A DNA stretch of 64,000 bases from Pseudobdellovibrionaceae bacterium (GCA_947444305.1 CANEZP010000013.1:1-64000), one strand, 5' to 3'; positions 42,785-50,533 are shown, numbered from the stretch's first letter. Notes: generated by a model not told the origin, from the letters alone. A program made the numbers and translations.

Positions 42785-44000
42785 GCGCGGCCGAAGGATT
42801 GTCGATCACGTAACGCCAGATCGGCAGCCAACTTCCGAGTACCGCGATGAAGGTGGAACAACCGATCACGAAAAGTAGAATCCGCGGCGTAAGCTTCGCC
42901 GGCAACGTCGAGTCCGTGTAAATGTCGGGCAAAAGCTCCATCGGGTACCAATCAAGAAGAAGGCAAACCCAGCTACCGAACCATATCCCGCCCAAGATTC
43001 CCATGTAGCTGAGCATCAAACCCACCCGTAGAAAAACCATACGCGTGCGCTTCACGCTTAAGCCAAGCGCCATCAACATGCCGATGTCTTGCCGCTTTTG
43101 ATTCATCAGCAAAACCATCACCGTAACGATCGAGAAACTCGTGATCAATACGGCCAACGAGAGGAACAACGCCATCGCGTAGCTTTCCAATTTGAGAGCG
43201 AAGAACAAGGAAGTGTCCCGCTCGCCCCAAGTTTGCGCCGCGATGCCTTTCTCCTTCAGCTTTTTCTTTACGTAGTCGGCTTGGTAAGCGTCGACCAAAC
43301 GAATCTCGAAACCCATTTCCCGGCTTAGACCCCGCAGGCGCTTCGATAAAGTGTCGATGTTGTAAAACATGAGCTTCGAATCAAATTCGGGCATTTGGGT
43401 GTTGAGCAGCGATTTTACGCGAAACTTCTGGAAGCGCGGGATTTCACCCTTCGGTAATAATAGAGTTTCCGGGGGCACCAGAATGACCTCGTCGCCTTCA
43501 AAAATGCCTAAGCCGCGAGCGAGATCAATGCCGAGGATGACTTCGTTTTCCTTTAAGTCGGAAGTCTGCACGACGGGCGGCGGCGTTTCCTTCTTCATGG
43601 AGGCCCAGACCCGGGACATCATCTGGTGCATCGAAGTGCGATCGTAACCTTTTGCGATGGCGCTGCCGAAAACTCCGTCGACCGAGCGCAAGATAAGATC
43701 TTGAGTTTCGAACCGCTCGACCCCGACGATGCCCTTGGGCAAAATTTGTTCGAGCCGTGTGCGCATCTTGCCGAAATCGGCAGTGGTCGGAGCGGTTTCT
43801 TGGGTGACGACCAAATGCGGTTCGACGCTGAGCATGCGGCTACGGATGGTAAGGTTGAAACCGTTCATCACGCTCAGCACGATGATCAAAGCGGCGACAC
43901 CCATGCCGATACCGATCACGCAGTGCCAGGCGATGATACGAACTAAGGCGCCCGAGCGGCGCGAGAGCAGATAATTACGAAAGATTAAATACGAGAGCAT
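42747..44000 (-). CDS. LolC/LolE-type lipoprotein-releasing ABC permease
   Basis: Starting at the ATG 44000, about 417 residues: MLSYLIFRNYLLSRRSGALV then helix one with GIGMGVAALIIVLSVMNGFN, the LolC/E signature. A periplasmic MacB-like domain (about residues 50-265) follows, then three C-terminal helices (ALFLSLAVLITSFSIVTVMV, GLMLSYMGILGGIWFGSWVC, ILLFVIGCSTFIAVLGSWLP). It would extract lipoproteins from the inner membrane with LolD, which is not in the window. Downstream of mlaD in the same leftward operon. Confidence 0.85.
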   Translation of the reverse strand: MLSYLIFRNYLLSRRSGALVRIIAWHCVIGIGMGVAALIIVLSVMNGFNLTIRSRMLSVEPHLVVTQETAPTTADFGKMRTRLEQILPKGIVGVERFETQDLILRSVDGVFGSAIAKGYDRTSMHQMMSRVWASMKKETPPPVVQTSDLKENEVILGIDLARGLGIFEGDEVILVPPETLLLPKGEIPRFQKFRVKSLLNTQMPEFDSKLMFYNIDTLSKRLRGLSREMGFEIRLVDAYQADYVKKKLKEKGIAAQTWGERDTSLFFALKLESYAMALFLSLAVLITSFSIVTVMVLLMNQKRQDIGMLMALGLSVKRTRMVFLRVGLMLSYMGILGGIWFGSWVCLLLDWYPMELLPDIYTDSTLPAKLTPRILLFVIGCSTFIAVLGSWLPIWRYVIDNPSAALRRGPQNLATPD

Positions 44001-44054
44001 GGTTGAGAGTGTCGGCCGAAATGCCGGCGAAACCAACTTGAAAAGCGGCGCAGC

Positions 44055-44936
44055 TTAAGGCTCTGAGGTATTGGCGGGCCGGCGATTCTCTTCTTTATGT
44101 ACTTCGTCGACGCCGGCTTTGAACAAAAAGGACTTTTGCATGGCCTTTAAGAGCACCACGGTTTCGTCCAACGCCTCGATCGCCCGGCGGGAGGTACGGG
44201 GCAGTTCCGGGGCGATGGCGCCGATCGCCGGGGTCAACTTCTGAAATTCGGCGGTAAGGACATTTAAGTTTTTTACGATTTGGCCAAGTTGCGCACCGAG
44301 ATCAGGCACTTCACGGCCGGTCGACTTCGTGATCTTGGCTACCTCGAGTGACATCGTATTCAAATTTTCGACCAGCGGATACAAACGATCCAGGACTCCG
44401 ACCAAGGCCTTCGTGCGCTTCGGATCGGCGAAGGCTTCACCCGCGATTTTCAACGATTCGGCAAGCTTATCAAAGCTCGCCAAGGCCATGCCCATCTTCT
44501 TACCGCTGAGTAAATCCATAATGTCGGTGCTGCTTACGGTGGGAACGAGGTCCCCGGCCGCGACGAGCTGTTCGGACTCGGCGCCTGCGCTCACTTCCAA
44601 AACTTTTTCGGCCAAAATAAAAGGGCGAAACATATGTACGCGGCTATCGGCACGAACCTTCGTCTGAAATTTTTCGAGGATTTCGAATTTCACCATCACG
44701 CGGTCGTTCGATTCGAGATCGACGTCCGTCACCGAGCCGACCCGCAAACCCGCAATCTGTACGGTCGTGCCGACGTGAATTCCGTCGGCCGATTCGAGTT
44801 CGGTTGCGTACTTAACTTTGCGTGAGAACCAGCCGTTTTTAACCGCGATGCCTACCGAACCGAGGACCGACGCTAAGATGGCTAGACAGACAAAGAGGCC
44901 GGCGACTTTTTCGAGTTTATTAAAACGTATCTTCAT
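44055..44936 (-). CDS. mlaD: MlaD-like MCE-domain phospholipid-transport protein
   Basis: One N-terminal helix (LFVCLAILASVLGSVGIAV), then the MCE domain (residues 38-120) with GIHVGTTVQIAGLRVGSVTD, the diagnostic VGxxVxxxGxxVG. A long helical tail (130-290) is helical and Ala/Leu-rich, as in tube-forming MCE proteins. It binds lipids in the periplasm and sits on the MlaFE transporter. Start codon overlaps the mlaF stop (TAATG). Confidence 0.88.
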   Translation of the reverse strand: MKIRFNKLEKVAGLFVCLAILASVLGSVGIAVKNGWFSRKVKYATELESADGIHVGTTVQIAGLRVGSVTDVDLESNDRVMVKFEILEKFQTKVRADSRVHMFRPFILAEKVLEVSAGAESEQLVAAGDLVPTVSSTDIMDLLSGKKMGMALASFDKLAESLKIAGEAFADPKRTKALVGVLDRLYPLVENLNTMSLEVAKITKSTGREVPDLGAQLGQIVKNLNVLTAEFQKLTPAIGAIAPELPRTSRRAIEALDETVVLLKAMQKSFLFKAGVDEVHKEENRRPANTSEP

Positions 44937-45634
44937 TACGCCACCGCCCTAGTCGTGAACCAATCCGTTGAGATAAGCAATTCTTCCGCCTTGAACCGAT
45001 TCGCCAACACCGCGCTCTCCGAAGTGAAGAAAACTTGGCGCAAGCCCCGGGTCGCAAACGATTCTTCCATGTAGTACATAAGATCGTTGATATTATCCTC
45101 TTTCAAGCCCGTGAGCGGTTCGTCTAAGAACACGATTTGCGGCCAGTGCTGAAAGGCGCGAACGATGCACGTTAATTTACGGAGCGAGCCCGGCACCGCG
45201 AACGGACGCTGATCTTTGGATAACGTCATGCCGAACATGTCGATCGCTTGGGTAATCCGGTCGGCCGCTTCTTCATCACTGCACACCTTGTGGTATTGCA
45301 GCGGCAAAATTAGGTTCTCGTATAAACTTTTATTGTTAAGCAAGCCGCCCATGTCGAATCCGAAGCCCATGCTTAAGCGGTAGGCTAAGAACTCTTCGAA
45401 CGAAAGATCGGTGACGTTTTCCCCGTTGATCAAGAGTTTGCCTTGTTGGGGCGCGATTAGCCCGAACAAGAGCCTCAGCAGCGTGGACTTGCCACGGCCA
45501 CCGGGCGAGCGAACCCAAACCGCCTTCGATTTTGGAATCTCGATCGTGATGTTTTCAAACAGCGCCGGCGAATCAGGATAAGCGAAGGTGATATTCTCGA
45601 GCGCGAACGAATGAATCGATTTACGTTGCATCAT
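44936..45634 (-). CDS. mlaF: MlaF-like ABC ATPase with degenerate motifs
   Basis: 232 residues between MlaE and MlaD genes. Walker A is SPGGRGKST (residues 43-51; the first Gly is Ser), Walker B is QIVFLDEP (D171, E172). Other motifs deviate: the Q-loop Gln is replaced (FGFDMGGLL, D94), the signature LSGGQ reads VPGSLRK (147-153), and the switch His is absent (FFTSES, S205). ATP binding looks possible, hydrolysis may be altered. By position it should power MlaE. It overlaps mlaE by 4 bp and mlaD by 1 bp. Confidence 0.8.
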   Translation of the reverse strand: MMQRKSIHSFALENITFAYPDSPALFENITIEIPKSKAVWVRSPGGRGKSTLLRLLFGLIAPQQGKLLINGENVTDLSFEEFLAYRLSMGFGFDMGGLLNNKSLYENLILPLQYHKVCSDEEAADRITQAIDMFGMTLSKDQRPFAVPGSLRKLTCIVRAFQHWPQIVFLDEPLTGLKEDNINDLMYYMEESFATRGLRQVFFTSESAVLANRFKAEELLISTDWFTTRAVA

Positions 45635-46443
45635 ACGAATAACCCCAGCGCCATCAACCGGCTCAGGTAAAATAAAATAGTGACGGCCATGTTAAATAAA
45701 ACGACGTAAATCACGCTATTCACGACGGCTTTAGTCGTCACCTGCGGGACTTCGTGCGGTGCACTCGAGACCATGAGCCCCTGGTGGCAAGCGATGATAA
45801 AAATAATCAAACCGCTAAAAGAATTTTTGAGCAGAAAGAGCCCGACGTCGGCTCCCGAAAAAGCTCTCGCTAGAATATCTAAGTAAAACGAAAACGACAG
45901 GTTGTGCATCAATGAGGTCACCACGTAACCGCCGAAGCAAGCGACCATCACGAAGTAAACGGCCAAGCAGAGAACGCTGATCACGCCGCCCATCAAGCGA
46001 GGAAACACGACGTAGCTCAGAGGATGAATGCCCATGGCTTCGAGCGCTTCGACCTCGCGGTTCACGCGCATGTTACCGATCTCGCTCGACACCGCCGTGC
46101 CCGAACGCGCGATCACGATCAGCGCCGTCAAGAGCGGCGCCAATTCGCGAACGACGACCGCGACCATAACGTCACCGAGGATGGCTCCCCCACCGAGTAA
46201 ATTCATGCTCGTCGAGGCTTGCAGAATGACGATTGAACCGCACGCGAGGCCGAGTACCGAAATCAACGGCAACGCTTGGTAACCGGTGAAATAGATTTGT
46301 GCGGAGACAACGGTGAAAACGGTGCGCAAACCTTGCGCTTGATCAAAGAATGCCGCGCGCACGGAAAGATAGATCATCAAGAACACCTCAAGGGTGTACT
46401 CAATCGGACTTAAAATCCAACGGCCAAATGCGGCTAAAGACAT
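45631..46443 (-). CDS. mlaE: MlaE-family lipid ABC permease
   Basis: 270 residues with five or so helices and the MlaE family landmarks: LISVLGLACGSIVILQAS, GGGAILGDVMVAVVVRELAP, LIVIARSGTAVSSEIGNMRV (the conserved elbow/coupling region), EALEAMGIHPLSYVVFPRLM. It is the membrane subunit that moves phospholipids with MlaF and MlaD. An N-terminal amphipathic segment precedes the first helix. Followed by mlaF with a 4-bp overlap. Confidence 0.93.
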   Translation of the reverse strand: MSLAAFGRWILSPIEYTLEVFLMIYLSVRAAFFDQAQGLRTVFTVVSAQIYFTGYQALPLISVLGLACGSIVILQASTSMNLLGGGAILGDVMVAVVVRELAPLLTALIVIARSGTAVSSEIGNMRVNREVEALEAMGIHPLSYVVFPRLMGGVISVLCLAVYFVMVACFGGYVVTSLMHNLSFSFYLDILARAFSGADVGLFLLKNSFSGLIIFIIACHQGLMVSSAPHEVPQVTTKAVVNSVIYVVLFNMAVTILFYLSRLMALGLFV

Positions 46444-46458
46444 GCTTTCTTATCGGAA

Positions 46459-47016
46459 TTAGTAAGCCCACAGTGAGTAGAAAAGTGACTTCAGGACCTC
46501 GAAGGACACGTCACTCGACCGTGCGGGAATGGCGCCTGAGCTAACGGCCCGCGTGAGGATCAATTGTTCGGGCGGATACACCTGGCGAAAGGTCTTAAAC
46601 GCGCGGCGCATATGCAAATGCGAAGTGATCAAGACAAGGCTGCGACAACGTAGCGCCTCGACCAACGGCAGGCTTTGCTGAGCGTTGCCGTAAGTGGTTG
46701 CGCTGCGCCGCTCAAGCACGACGTCTTCGGCGCGAAGCGATCCGTAGTAAGGCCACTGTGGAAAGATATCACGAAGCGTGGCGCGCGGATTCACGCCGGA
46801 AATGATCAACTTGTGCACTTGTCCCTGCGCAAGCAGGTCGAAACCTTCGCGCACCCGCCCCGGCCCGCCCGTCAAAACAATCGCGCAATCGGCGCGGTGA
46901 TCTTCGGTCCAAGCCGAGATCGGCTCGGCGGTGATTAGTTTTTTTTCGCGCCGGTACATCCAGCCGCAAAAAACGACGAGGAGGACCAGCCCGGCCACGG
47001 TCAACGCACGGGTCAT
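46459..47016 (-). CDS. YdcF/ElyC-like DUF218 protein
   Basis: 185 residues: one N-terminal helix (TVAGLVLLVVFCGWMY), then the DUF218 core with DCAIVLTGGPGRVREGFDLL, VHKLIISGV, AEDVVLERRSATTYGNAQQS and LVLITSHLHMRRAFKTF, the family's three conserved blocks (TGG, E-x2-ST-T-N, SxxxHxxRA). Relatives (SanA, ElyC, YdcF) act in envelope integrity and lipid carrier metabolism. The ATG directly follows the ridA stop. Confidence 0.88.
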   Translation of the reverse strand: MTRALTVAGLVLLVVFCGWMYRREKKLITAEPISAWTEDHRADCAIVLTGGPGRVREGFDLLAQGQVHKLIISGVNPRATLRDIFPQWPYYGSLRAEDVVLERRSATTYGNAQQSLPLVEALRCRSLVLITSHLHMRRAFKTFRQVYPPEQLILTRAVSSGAIPARSSDVSFEVLKSLFYSLWAY

Positions 47017-47394
47017 TTATCTTTTTGCGAGAACTTCGATCTCGACGTGGACACCCTTGGGGAGTCCCGAAACAGCGACCGTCGAGCGCGCCGGCGGTTG
47101 TTCGGTAAAATACTTTGCGTACACTTCATTCACGGCCGCGAAGTCATTCATGTTGATAAGGTAAATCGTCGTCTTCACGATATTGCCGAAGCTTAAACCC
47201 GCTTCGTTCAAAACCGCTTTGATATTTTCCATCACGATTTTGGCTTGCTCTTCGATCGGGCCGTTATGAACGACGTTCGTGCGCGGATCGATGGCGATTT
47301 GACCCGAACAAAAAACGAAACCACCGGCGTCAACGGCTTGGGAGTAAGGGCCGACGGGTGCGGGGGCTCGGTCTGTGCGAATGATAGTTTTCAT
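47017..47394 (-). CDS. ridA: RidA/YjgF/YER057c-family enamine/imine deaminase
   Basis: 125 residues covering the full trimeric fold: PVGPYSQAV, FVFCSGQIAIDP, EEQAKIVMENIKAVLNEAG, VKTTIYLINMNDFAAVNEVY and the terminal PPARSTVAVSGLPKGVHVEIEV with the substrate Arg (PARSTV). It hydrolyses reactive 2-aminoacrylate-type imines in the cytoplasm. Adjacent to the YdcF-like gene (0 bp gap) at the head of the mla operon. Confidence 0.95.
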   Translation of the reverse strand: MKTIIRTDRAPAPVGPYSQAVDAGGFVFCSGQIAIDPRTNVVHNGPIEEQAKIVMENIKAVLNEAGLSFGNIVKTTIYLINMNDFAAVNEVYAKYFTEQPPARSTVAVSGLPKGVHVEIEVLAKR

Positions 47395-47407
47395 CTTTAG
47401 CTCCTGT

Positions 47408-47911
47408 TTAAAAATAAAAGAAAATACCGGCGCGAAGCGGATGGTCGCCGATGGTACGAAAGCGAACTTCGTTGTCGATGGACGTGACGCCTACCCCTGT
47501 CTCAACGTTGAAACCGAGATTTTCAAGACCGGGCGCAAAAAATTCGGCACCCACAAAACCGGTGAGATCGAAGCCGGAGTTGTTCTTACCCGCTTTTTCC
47601 TCACTGACGAGACCGGCGCCGGCCCCGGTGTAGAAGTTGAGGTTGTCTTCCTTGAATACGATTTTAAGGATTTTCGCCTGAGCCCCGAAACGCGAATTGT
47701 TTTCGCGCGTGTCGACTCCGAGCGCCCCCATGATGCCGTAATCACCATTTGGGTAGTAGCGCATCGCGATGCTCGGCAAGTCGTTTTCGAGCCCGAACTG
47801 ATTGGCGTAACCAATACCCAAACGAGTGCTTAAATCTTTAGCATGAACCTCGGAAACCCCCGCAACGGAGACGCCCACGAACAGAGCGAGAAACAAAAAA
47901 CCGACGCGCAT
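47408..47911 (-). CDS. Small outer-membrane beta-barrel protein
   Basis: 167 residues: signal peptide ending VHA, then about eight amphipathic Gly/aromatic strands (STRLGIGYANQFG, SIAMRYYPNG, GIMGALGVDTREN, NFYTGAGAGLVSE, GFVGAEFF, GFNVETGVGVTS) and a terminal PLRAGIFFYF, the aromatic BAM signal. It is probably an eight-stranded barrel. It lies 13 bp upstream of ridA and may lead the mla operon. Confidence 0.7.
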   Translation of the reverse strand: MRVGFLFLALFVGVSVAGVSEVHAKDLSTRLGIGYANQFGLENDLPSIAMRYYPNGDYGIMGALGVDTRENNSRFGAQAKILKIVFKEDNLNFYTGAGAGLVSEEKAGKNNSGFDLTGFVGAEFFAPGLENLGFNVETGVGVTSIDNEVRFRTIGDHPLRAGIFFYF

Positions 47912-48002
47912 TCAAAAACCCCCTCAGACATGTGCGATAGGTATTGATAATAGCTGGACAATCGTTCGGGGCAAGTTTAAATTCCTGGCTTCGAAATATA
48001 GT

Positions 48003-48078
48003 GGGCCTGTAGCTCAGTTGGGAGAGCGCGAGCATGGCATGTTCGAGGTCGCAGGTTCAATCCCTGTCAGGTCCACCA
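48003..48078 (+). tRNA. tRNA-Ala (anticodon GGC)
   Basis: 76 nt. Acceptor GGGCCTG pairs with CAGGTCC (one G-T), followed by A-CCA. D arm AGCTCAGTTGGGAGAGC. Anticodon stem CGAGC/GTTCG with loop ATGGCAT and anticodon GGC. T arm around GGTTCAATCC. It decodes GCC/GCU. Copies of its 3' part lie downstream in both orientations. Confidence 0.95.
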
Positions 48079-48142
48079 AACCTTCTCGCCGAGTTTAGTC
48101 GGCTTTCTGCCTCCTCATTTCAGGTTTGCTAATGTTGACTCG
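48060..48142 (+). repeat. Direct repeat copy 1: tRNA-Ala 3' end plus downstream tail
   Basis: The 83 bp from within the T arm to 48142 recur at 48385-48467 with only a handful of mismatches (for example GTCAGGTCC versus GTCAGCTCC). The spacing is 325 bp. The repeat contains the tRNA 3' end, CCA, the hairpin at 48088-48103 and the start of the tRNA-linked element. Confidence 0.8.
48088..48108 (+). terminator. Hairpin terminator after tRNA-Ala
   Basis: GCCGA-GTTTAG-TCGGC followed by TTTCT, 10 bp past the tRNA CCA. A five-bp stem with a short T-rich tail; likely tRNA terminator. A second copy stands at 48413-48433 in the repeat. Confidence 0.5.
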
Positions 48143-48240
48143 CCTCCGGCTCGCTGCTCGCGGGGCTCGCGCCTTCTCGCTACCTATTGTCGTTTCACTC
48201 CCTAATTCATTTTTCTAACATTGGTTCGCGTTCCGCTCAC

Positions 48241-48265
48241 TTTGGTGGACCTGACAGGGATTGAA
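48241..48265 (-). repeat. Inverted 25-bp copy of the tRNA-Ala 3' end
   Basis: The reverse complement of this stretch is identical to 48056-48080, from the T-loop TTCAATCC through CCA and two following A's. It lies 160 bp downstream of the tRNA and in opposite orientation. Confidence 0.85.
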
Positions 48266-48305
48266 GCGAGGAGCGGCCGCGACGGATGCGCAGCATTCGG
48301 CGTGG

Positions 48306-48330
48306 TAAGTCGCGCACGACGCGCGACTTA
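48306..48330. repeat. Perfect hairpin, 10-bp stem
   Basis: TAAGTCGCGC, loop ACGAC, GCGCGACTTA. G+C-rich palindrome of the size of REP units, inside the tRNA-Ala repeat mosaic. Confidence 0.7.
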
Positions 48331-48354
48331 GCGACGAGTCAGGCGGTCTGCAGA

Positions 48355-48375
48355 CTTTTCGCAGGATGCGAAAAG
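48355..48375. repeat. Perfect hairpin, 9-bp stem
   Basis: CTTTTCGCA, loop GGA, TGCGAAAAG. It lies 10 bp before the second direct copy of the tRNA-Ala 3' end. Confidence 0.7.
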
Positions 48376-48384
48376 GCGTAAGAC

Positions 48385-48467
48385 ATCCCTGTCAGCTCCA
48401 CCAAACCTTCTCGCCGAGTTTAGTCGGCTTTCTGCCTCCTTATTTCAGGTTTGCTATTGTTGGCTCG
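48385..48467 (+). repeat. Direct repeat copy 2: tRNA-Ala 3' end plus downstream tail
   Basis: Near-identical to 48060-48142. The tRNA part is only the last 20 or so bases (ATCCCTGTCAGCTCCACCA) so it cannot encode a tRNA. It keeps the GCCGA...TCGGC hairpin and the TCGGCTTTCT block. The layout resembles an att-like duplication of a tRNA 3' end. Confidence 0.8.
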
Positions 48468-48786
48468 CGGGGCCCCGCCCTCCGGCGGCCGTGCGCTTCG
48501 CTGCGGGGCTGCGTTTTCGATGCGATTTGGATGATCTCGAACACAAATTTTTAAAAAATCTAATCTCCGGTCCAAAAAACAATTTAAATTTCTTTTGTAT
48601 ATAGTTTCCTTCGCCGCGGACGGCGAAGGAAGGCCCCTGTCAGGACGCAAACTCCCCGCATAACCGGATCAGGCTAGTCGAAGACGAAAACCAAAAGCAT
48701 CCAGATCCCCTCCGAATTACATCAGACCAAAAAATCAGAGCAGCCAAAAGGAGCGATGGTCTGACCGTAACAATCGCAATGGCGGG

Positions 48787-49947
48787 TTCAACTTCGAAGT
48801 GCAACGCCTAAATCCAAGCTCTACATATTAAGTTTATAAGTAAGTTCATTAGCCGTTTGATAACCTAGAACTTTCTTAGGCGTAGAGTTCAACCTTTTCT
48901 CCAAAGAAGCAATTTGCTTTTGCGTGACGTTGCGGAAATCCGTTCCTTTTGGATACGTGCGACGAATGACTCCGTTAGCATTTTCGATTGAGCCTCGTTC
49001 AAAAGATGCGTACGGATTTGAGAAGTATACTTTCACGCCCATTTGTTTTGTAAGATCGACGTGGCAGCTAAATTCACGGGCGTTATCTAAAGTTAAAGTT
49101 TTCGGTTTCGGCATTCGCTTCATCGCTCGGAGAAACGCATCTCTAACTGAATTCCGGTCCCGCTTCGCTAGCAGTTCAATCGCAATTTGTCTCGAGACGC
49201 GGTCAACAACGGTGAGTAAATAGCTCTCACTTTTGCTTCCTACAATTAGATCACCTTCGAGATCTCCGAGCCGTCTTCGAGCGTTAACGACAGCGGGTCG
49301 TTGTTCAATTCCAACTCTTTTAGGAATAAGTTCTCGGTTATAATTTCTTTCCGAAATTCGATTTTTCCTTTTGCCAAATCTAGTCAACGACCGATAAATT
49401 TTTCCACCTTTTTTCTTGTCTGCGATAATCATGCGGTAAACGGATTCGTGGCTGATTGATTTGGTGCATTCTTGCTTCGACCTGCCAGCAACTTGATCGG
49501 GCGTCCAGCCGGCTCGTAATTGCTTGAAAACCCAAAGCCGTGTTGCCGTGGGGATCTTCGTTCGCTTGACTGATTTTTTCGCTTTGAATTTAGCTTTCTT
49601 TTCGGCGTACTTAGATTCATATCGAATTGTCTTTTCAATATTTGATTGATTCTTAATTTCGGCATAACGATCGAGCAATCCCAGCTCTAGGAAAAGTTTT
49701 TTCTTGTAGGTGATATCACGAACAATCTTTTGCCCGTTTCGACGTATTTCCCGACTGATCGTCGATTTATCAACACCAATTACTTTTGCAATCTGCGATA
49801 AACTGAAACTGTGGGATTTCATTTTTCCGATCTTCACGCGATCGCGCTTCGATAAGTGGCGATAATGTTTCATGACTAGCTGCATATCAAATTCCTCCGA
49901 GTTCTCAAAACCCGCTCAGAGCGAAATCGTTGCACTTCGAAGTTGAA
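48787..49947 (-). mobile_element. IS30-family insertion sequence, 1161 bp
   Basis: Terminal inverted repeats TTCAACTTCGAAGTGCAACG at 48787-48806 and its exact complement at 49928-49947 (20 of 20 bases), with a TTCGAA core. They enclose one complete transposase gene. No target-site duplication is evident in the immediate flanks (GGG versus GAA). The gene is intact, so the element may still be active. Confidence 0.9.
48821..49885 (-). CDS. IS30-family transposase
   Basis: 354 residues. The N-terminal helix-turn-helix (residues 6-55: YRHLSKRDRVKIGKMKSHSF, IAKVIGVDKSTISREIRRNG) is that of IS30. The catalytic DDE core has D in LGDLEGDLIVG, D in LTLDNAREF and E in YASFERGSIENANGVIRR, with the PKGTDF block typical of the family. 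Full length and lies wholly inside the 20-bp inverted repeats. Confidence 0.95.
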   Translation of the reverse strand: MQLVMKHYRHLSKRDRVKIGKMKSHSFSLSQIAKVIGVDKSTISREIRRNGQKIVRDITYKKKLFLELGLLDRYAEIKNQSNIEKTIRYESKYAEKKAKFKAKKSVKRTKIPTATRLWVFKQLRAGWTPDQVAGRSKQECTKSISHESVYRMIIADKKKGGKIYRSLTRFGKRKNRISERNYNRELIPKRVGIEQRPAVVNARRRLGDLEGDLIVGSKSESYLLTVVDRVSRQIAIELLAKRDRNSVRDAFLRAMKRMPKPKTLTLDNAREFSCHVDLTKQMGVKVYFSNPYASFERGSIENANGVIRRTYPKGTDFRNVTQKQIASLEKRLNSTPKKVLGYQTANELTYKLNM

Positions 49948-49993
49948 GAAGGGATGCGTAATATACGTTTTTAATTTATCATAAACACAATAA

Positions 49994-50533
49994 GTGCTAA
50001 ATGATTTCATGGCGAAACGGCGGGCGCAGCAAGAGTTTGTAGGCAGAGGTTTTGGGCGTGCTGCCGATAGTTTCGGTGGGGCGTCGCTTAAGGGAAATCC
50101 TAAAGGTAAACGTCCCTTGGATTCGAAATTTCCGATTCATTTAACTTTGCGTGCGACGAAAAGTGTTTTGCGATTGCCAAAGAATTTTCGGTTGGTTGAA
50201 TCGTTGGTTTCCGAAGTCGCGCGTAAGCACGGTGTGAAGATCTACAAATGGGCTAACGTGGGTAATCATTTGCACCTGGTAATTAAAATTTTGCACGTGA
50301 GGCGATGGGCTGCATTTATTCGTGAGTTGACCGGCCGGCTTGGGTTGGCGCTGCGGTCCTCTTTAGCCGGTGAAAAGCTTTGGCTGTTTAGGCCGCATAC
50401 GCGGATCGTTCGTGGGTGGAAGAAAGCGTACGGTACGGTCAAAAAGTACGTCGAACTAAATATCTTGGAAGGTGAAAACCTTATTTCGCGGTGGGATGGG
50501 AAAAGGACAAATGCCGGTAGGCCGCCAAGTTAA
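49994..50533 (+). CDS. Y1 (REP-associated type) tyrosine transposase
   Basis: A GTG at 49994 or ATG at 50009 starts a basic protein of about 175-179 residues. Landmarks of the Y1/IS200-like fold in its REP-associated (RAYT) branch: FPIHLTLRATKS, the metal-binding HUH-type motif GNHLHLVIKI, and the catalytic Tyr in TVKKYVELNIL. No left and right IS ends are visible, as expected for single-copy RAYTs that act on REP palindromes. It lies 47 bp from the IS30 element and about 1.5 kb from the palindrome-rich tRNA mosaic. Confidence 0.75.
   Translation: MLNDFMAKRRAQQEFVGRGFGRAADSFGGASLKGNPKGKRPLDSKFPIHLTLRATKSVLRLPKNFRLVESLVSEVARKHGVKIYKWANVGNHLHLVIKILHVRRWAAFIRELTGRLGLALRSSLAGEKLWLFRPHTRIVRGWKKAYGTVKKYVELNILEGENLISRWDGKRTNAGRPPS

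Larger units (their letters stand above)
48079..48786. other. 708-bp gene-free repeat mosaic between tRNA-Ala and the IS30 element
   Basis: No convincing protein frame is present. The stretch holds the tRNA-linked tail, an inverted 25-bp copy of the tRNA 3' end (48241-48265), two perfect hairpins (48306-48330 and 48355-48375), a second direct copy of the tRNA end and tail (48385-48467), and a further G+C-rich segment with TTCGCCGCGGACGGCGAA-like symmetry near 48610. From about 48650 to the IS end I see nothing further. Confidence 0.7.

Noticed and set aside
43626-43946. 106-residue + strand frame opposite the LolC/E-type gene
   Set aside because: Antisense shadow of a conserved membrane protein.
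48385-48404. A second tRNA-Ala gene
   Set aside because: Only the last 20 or so bases of the tRNA are present; there is no acceptor 5' strand, D arm or anticodon arm.
48060-48467. CRISPR array near tRNA-Ala
   Set aside because: There are only two direct copies, 325 bp apart, and the repeat is the tRNA 3' end; no regular repeat-spacer structure and no cas genes.
48366-48650. Short frames in the repeat mosaic
   Set aside because: No signal peptide, domain or ribosome site; composition follows the repeats.
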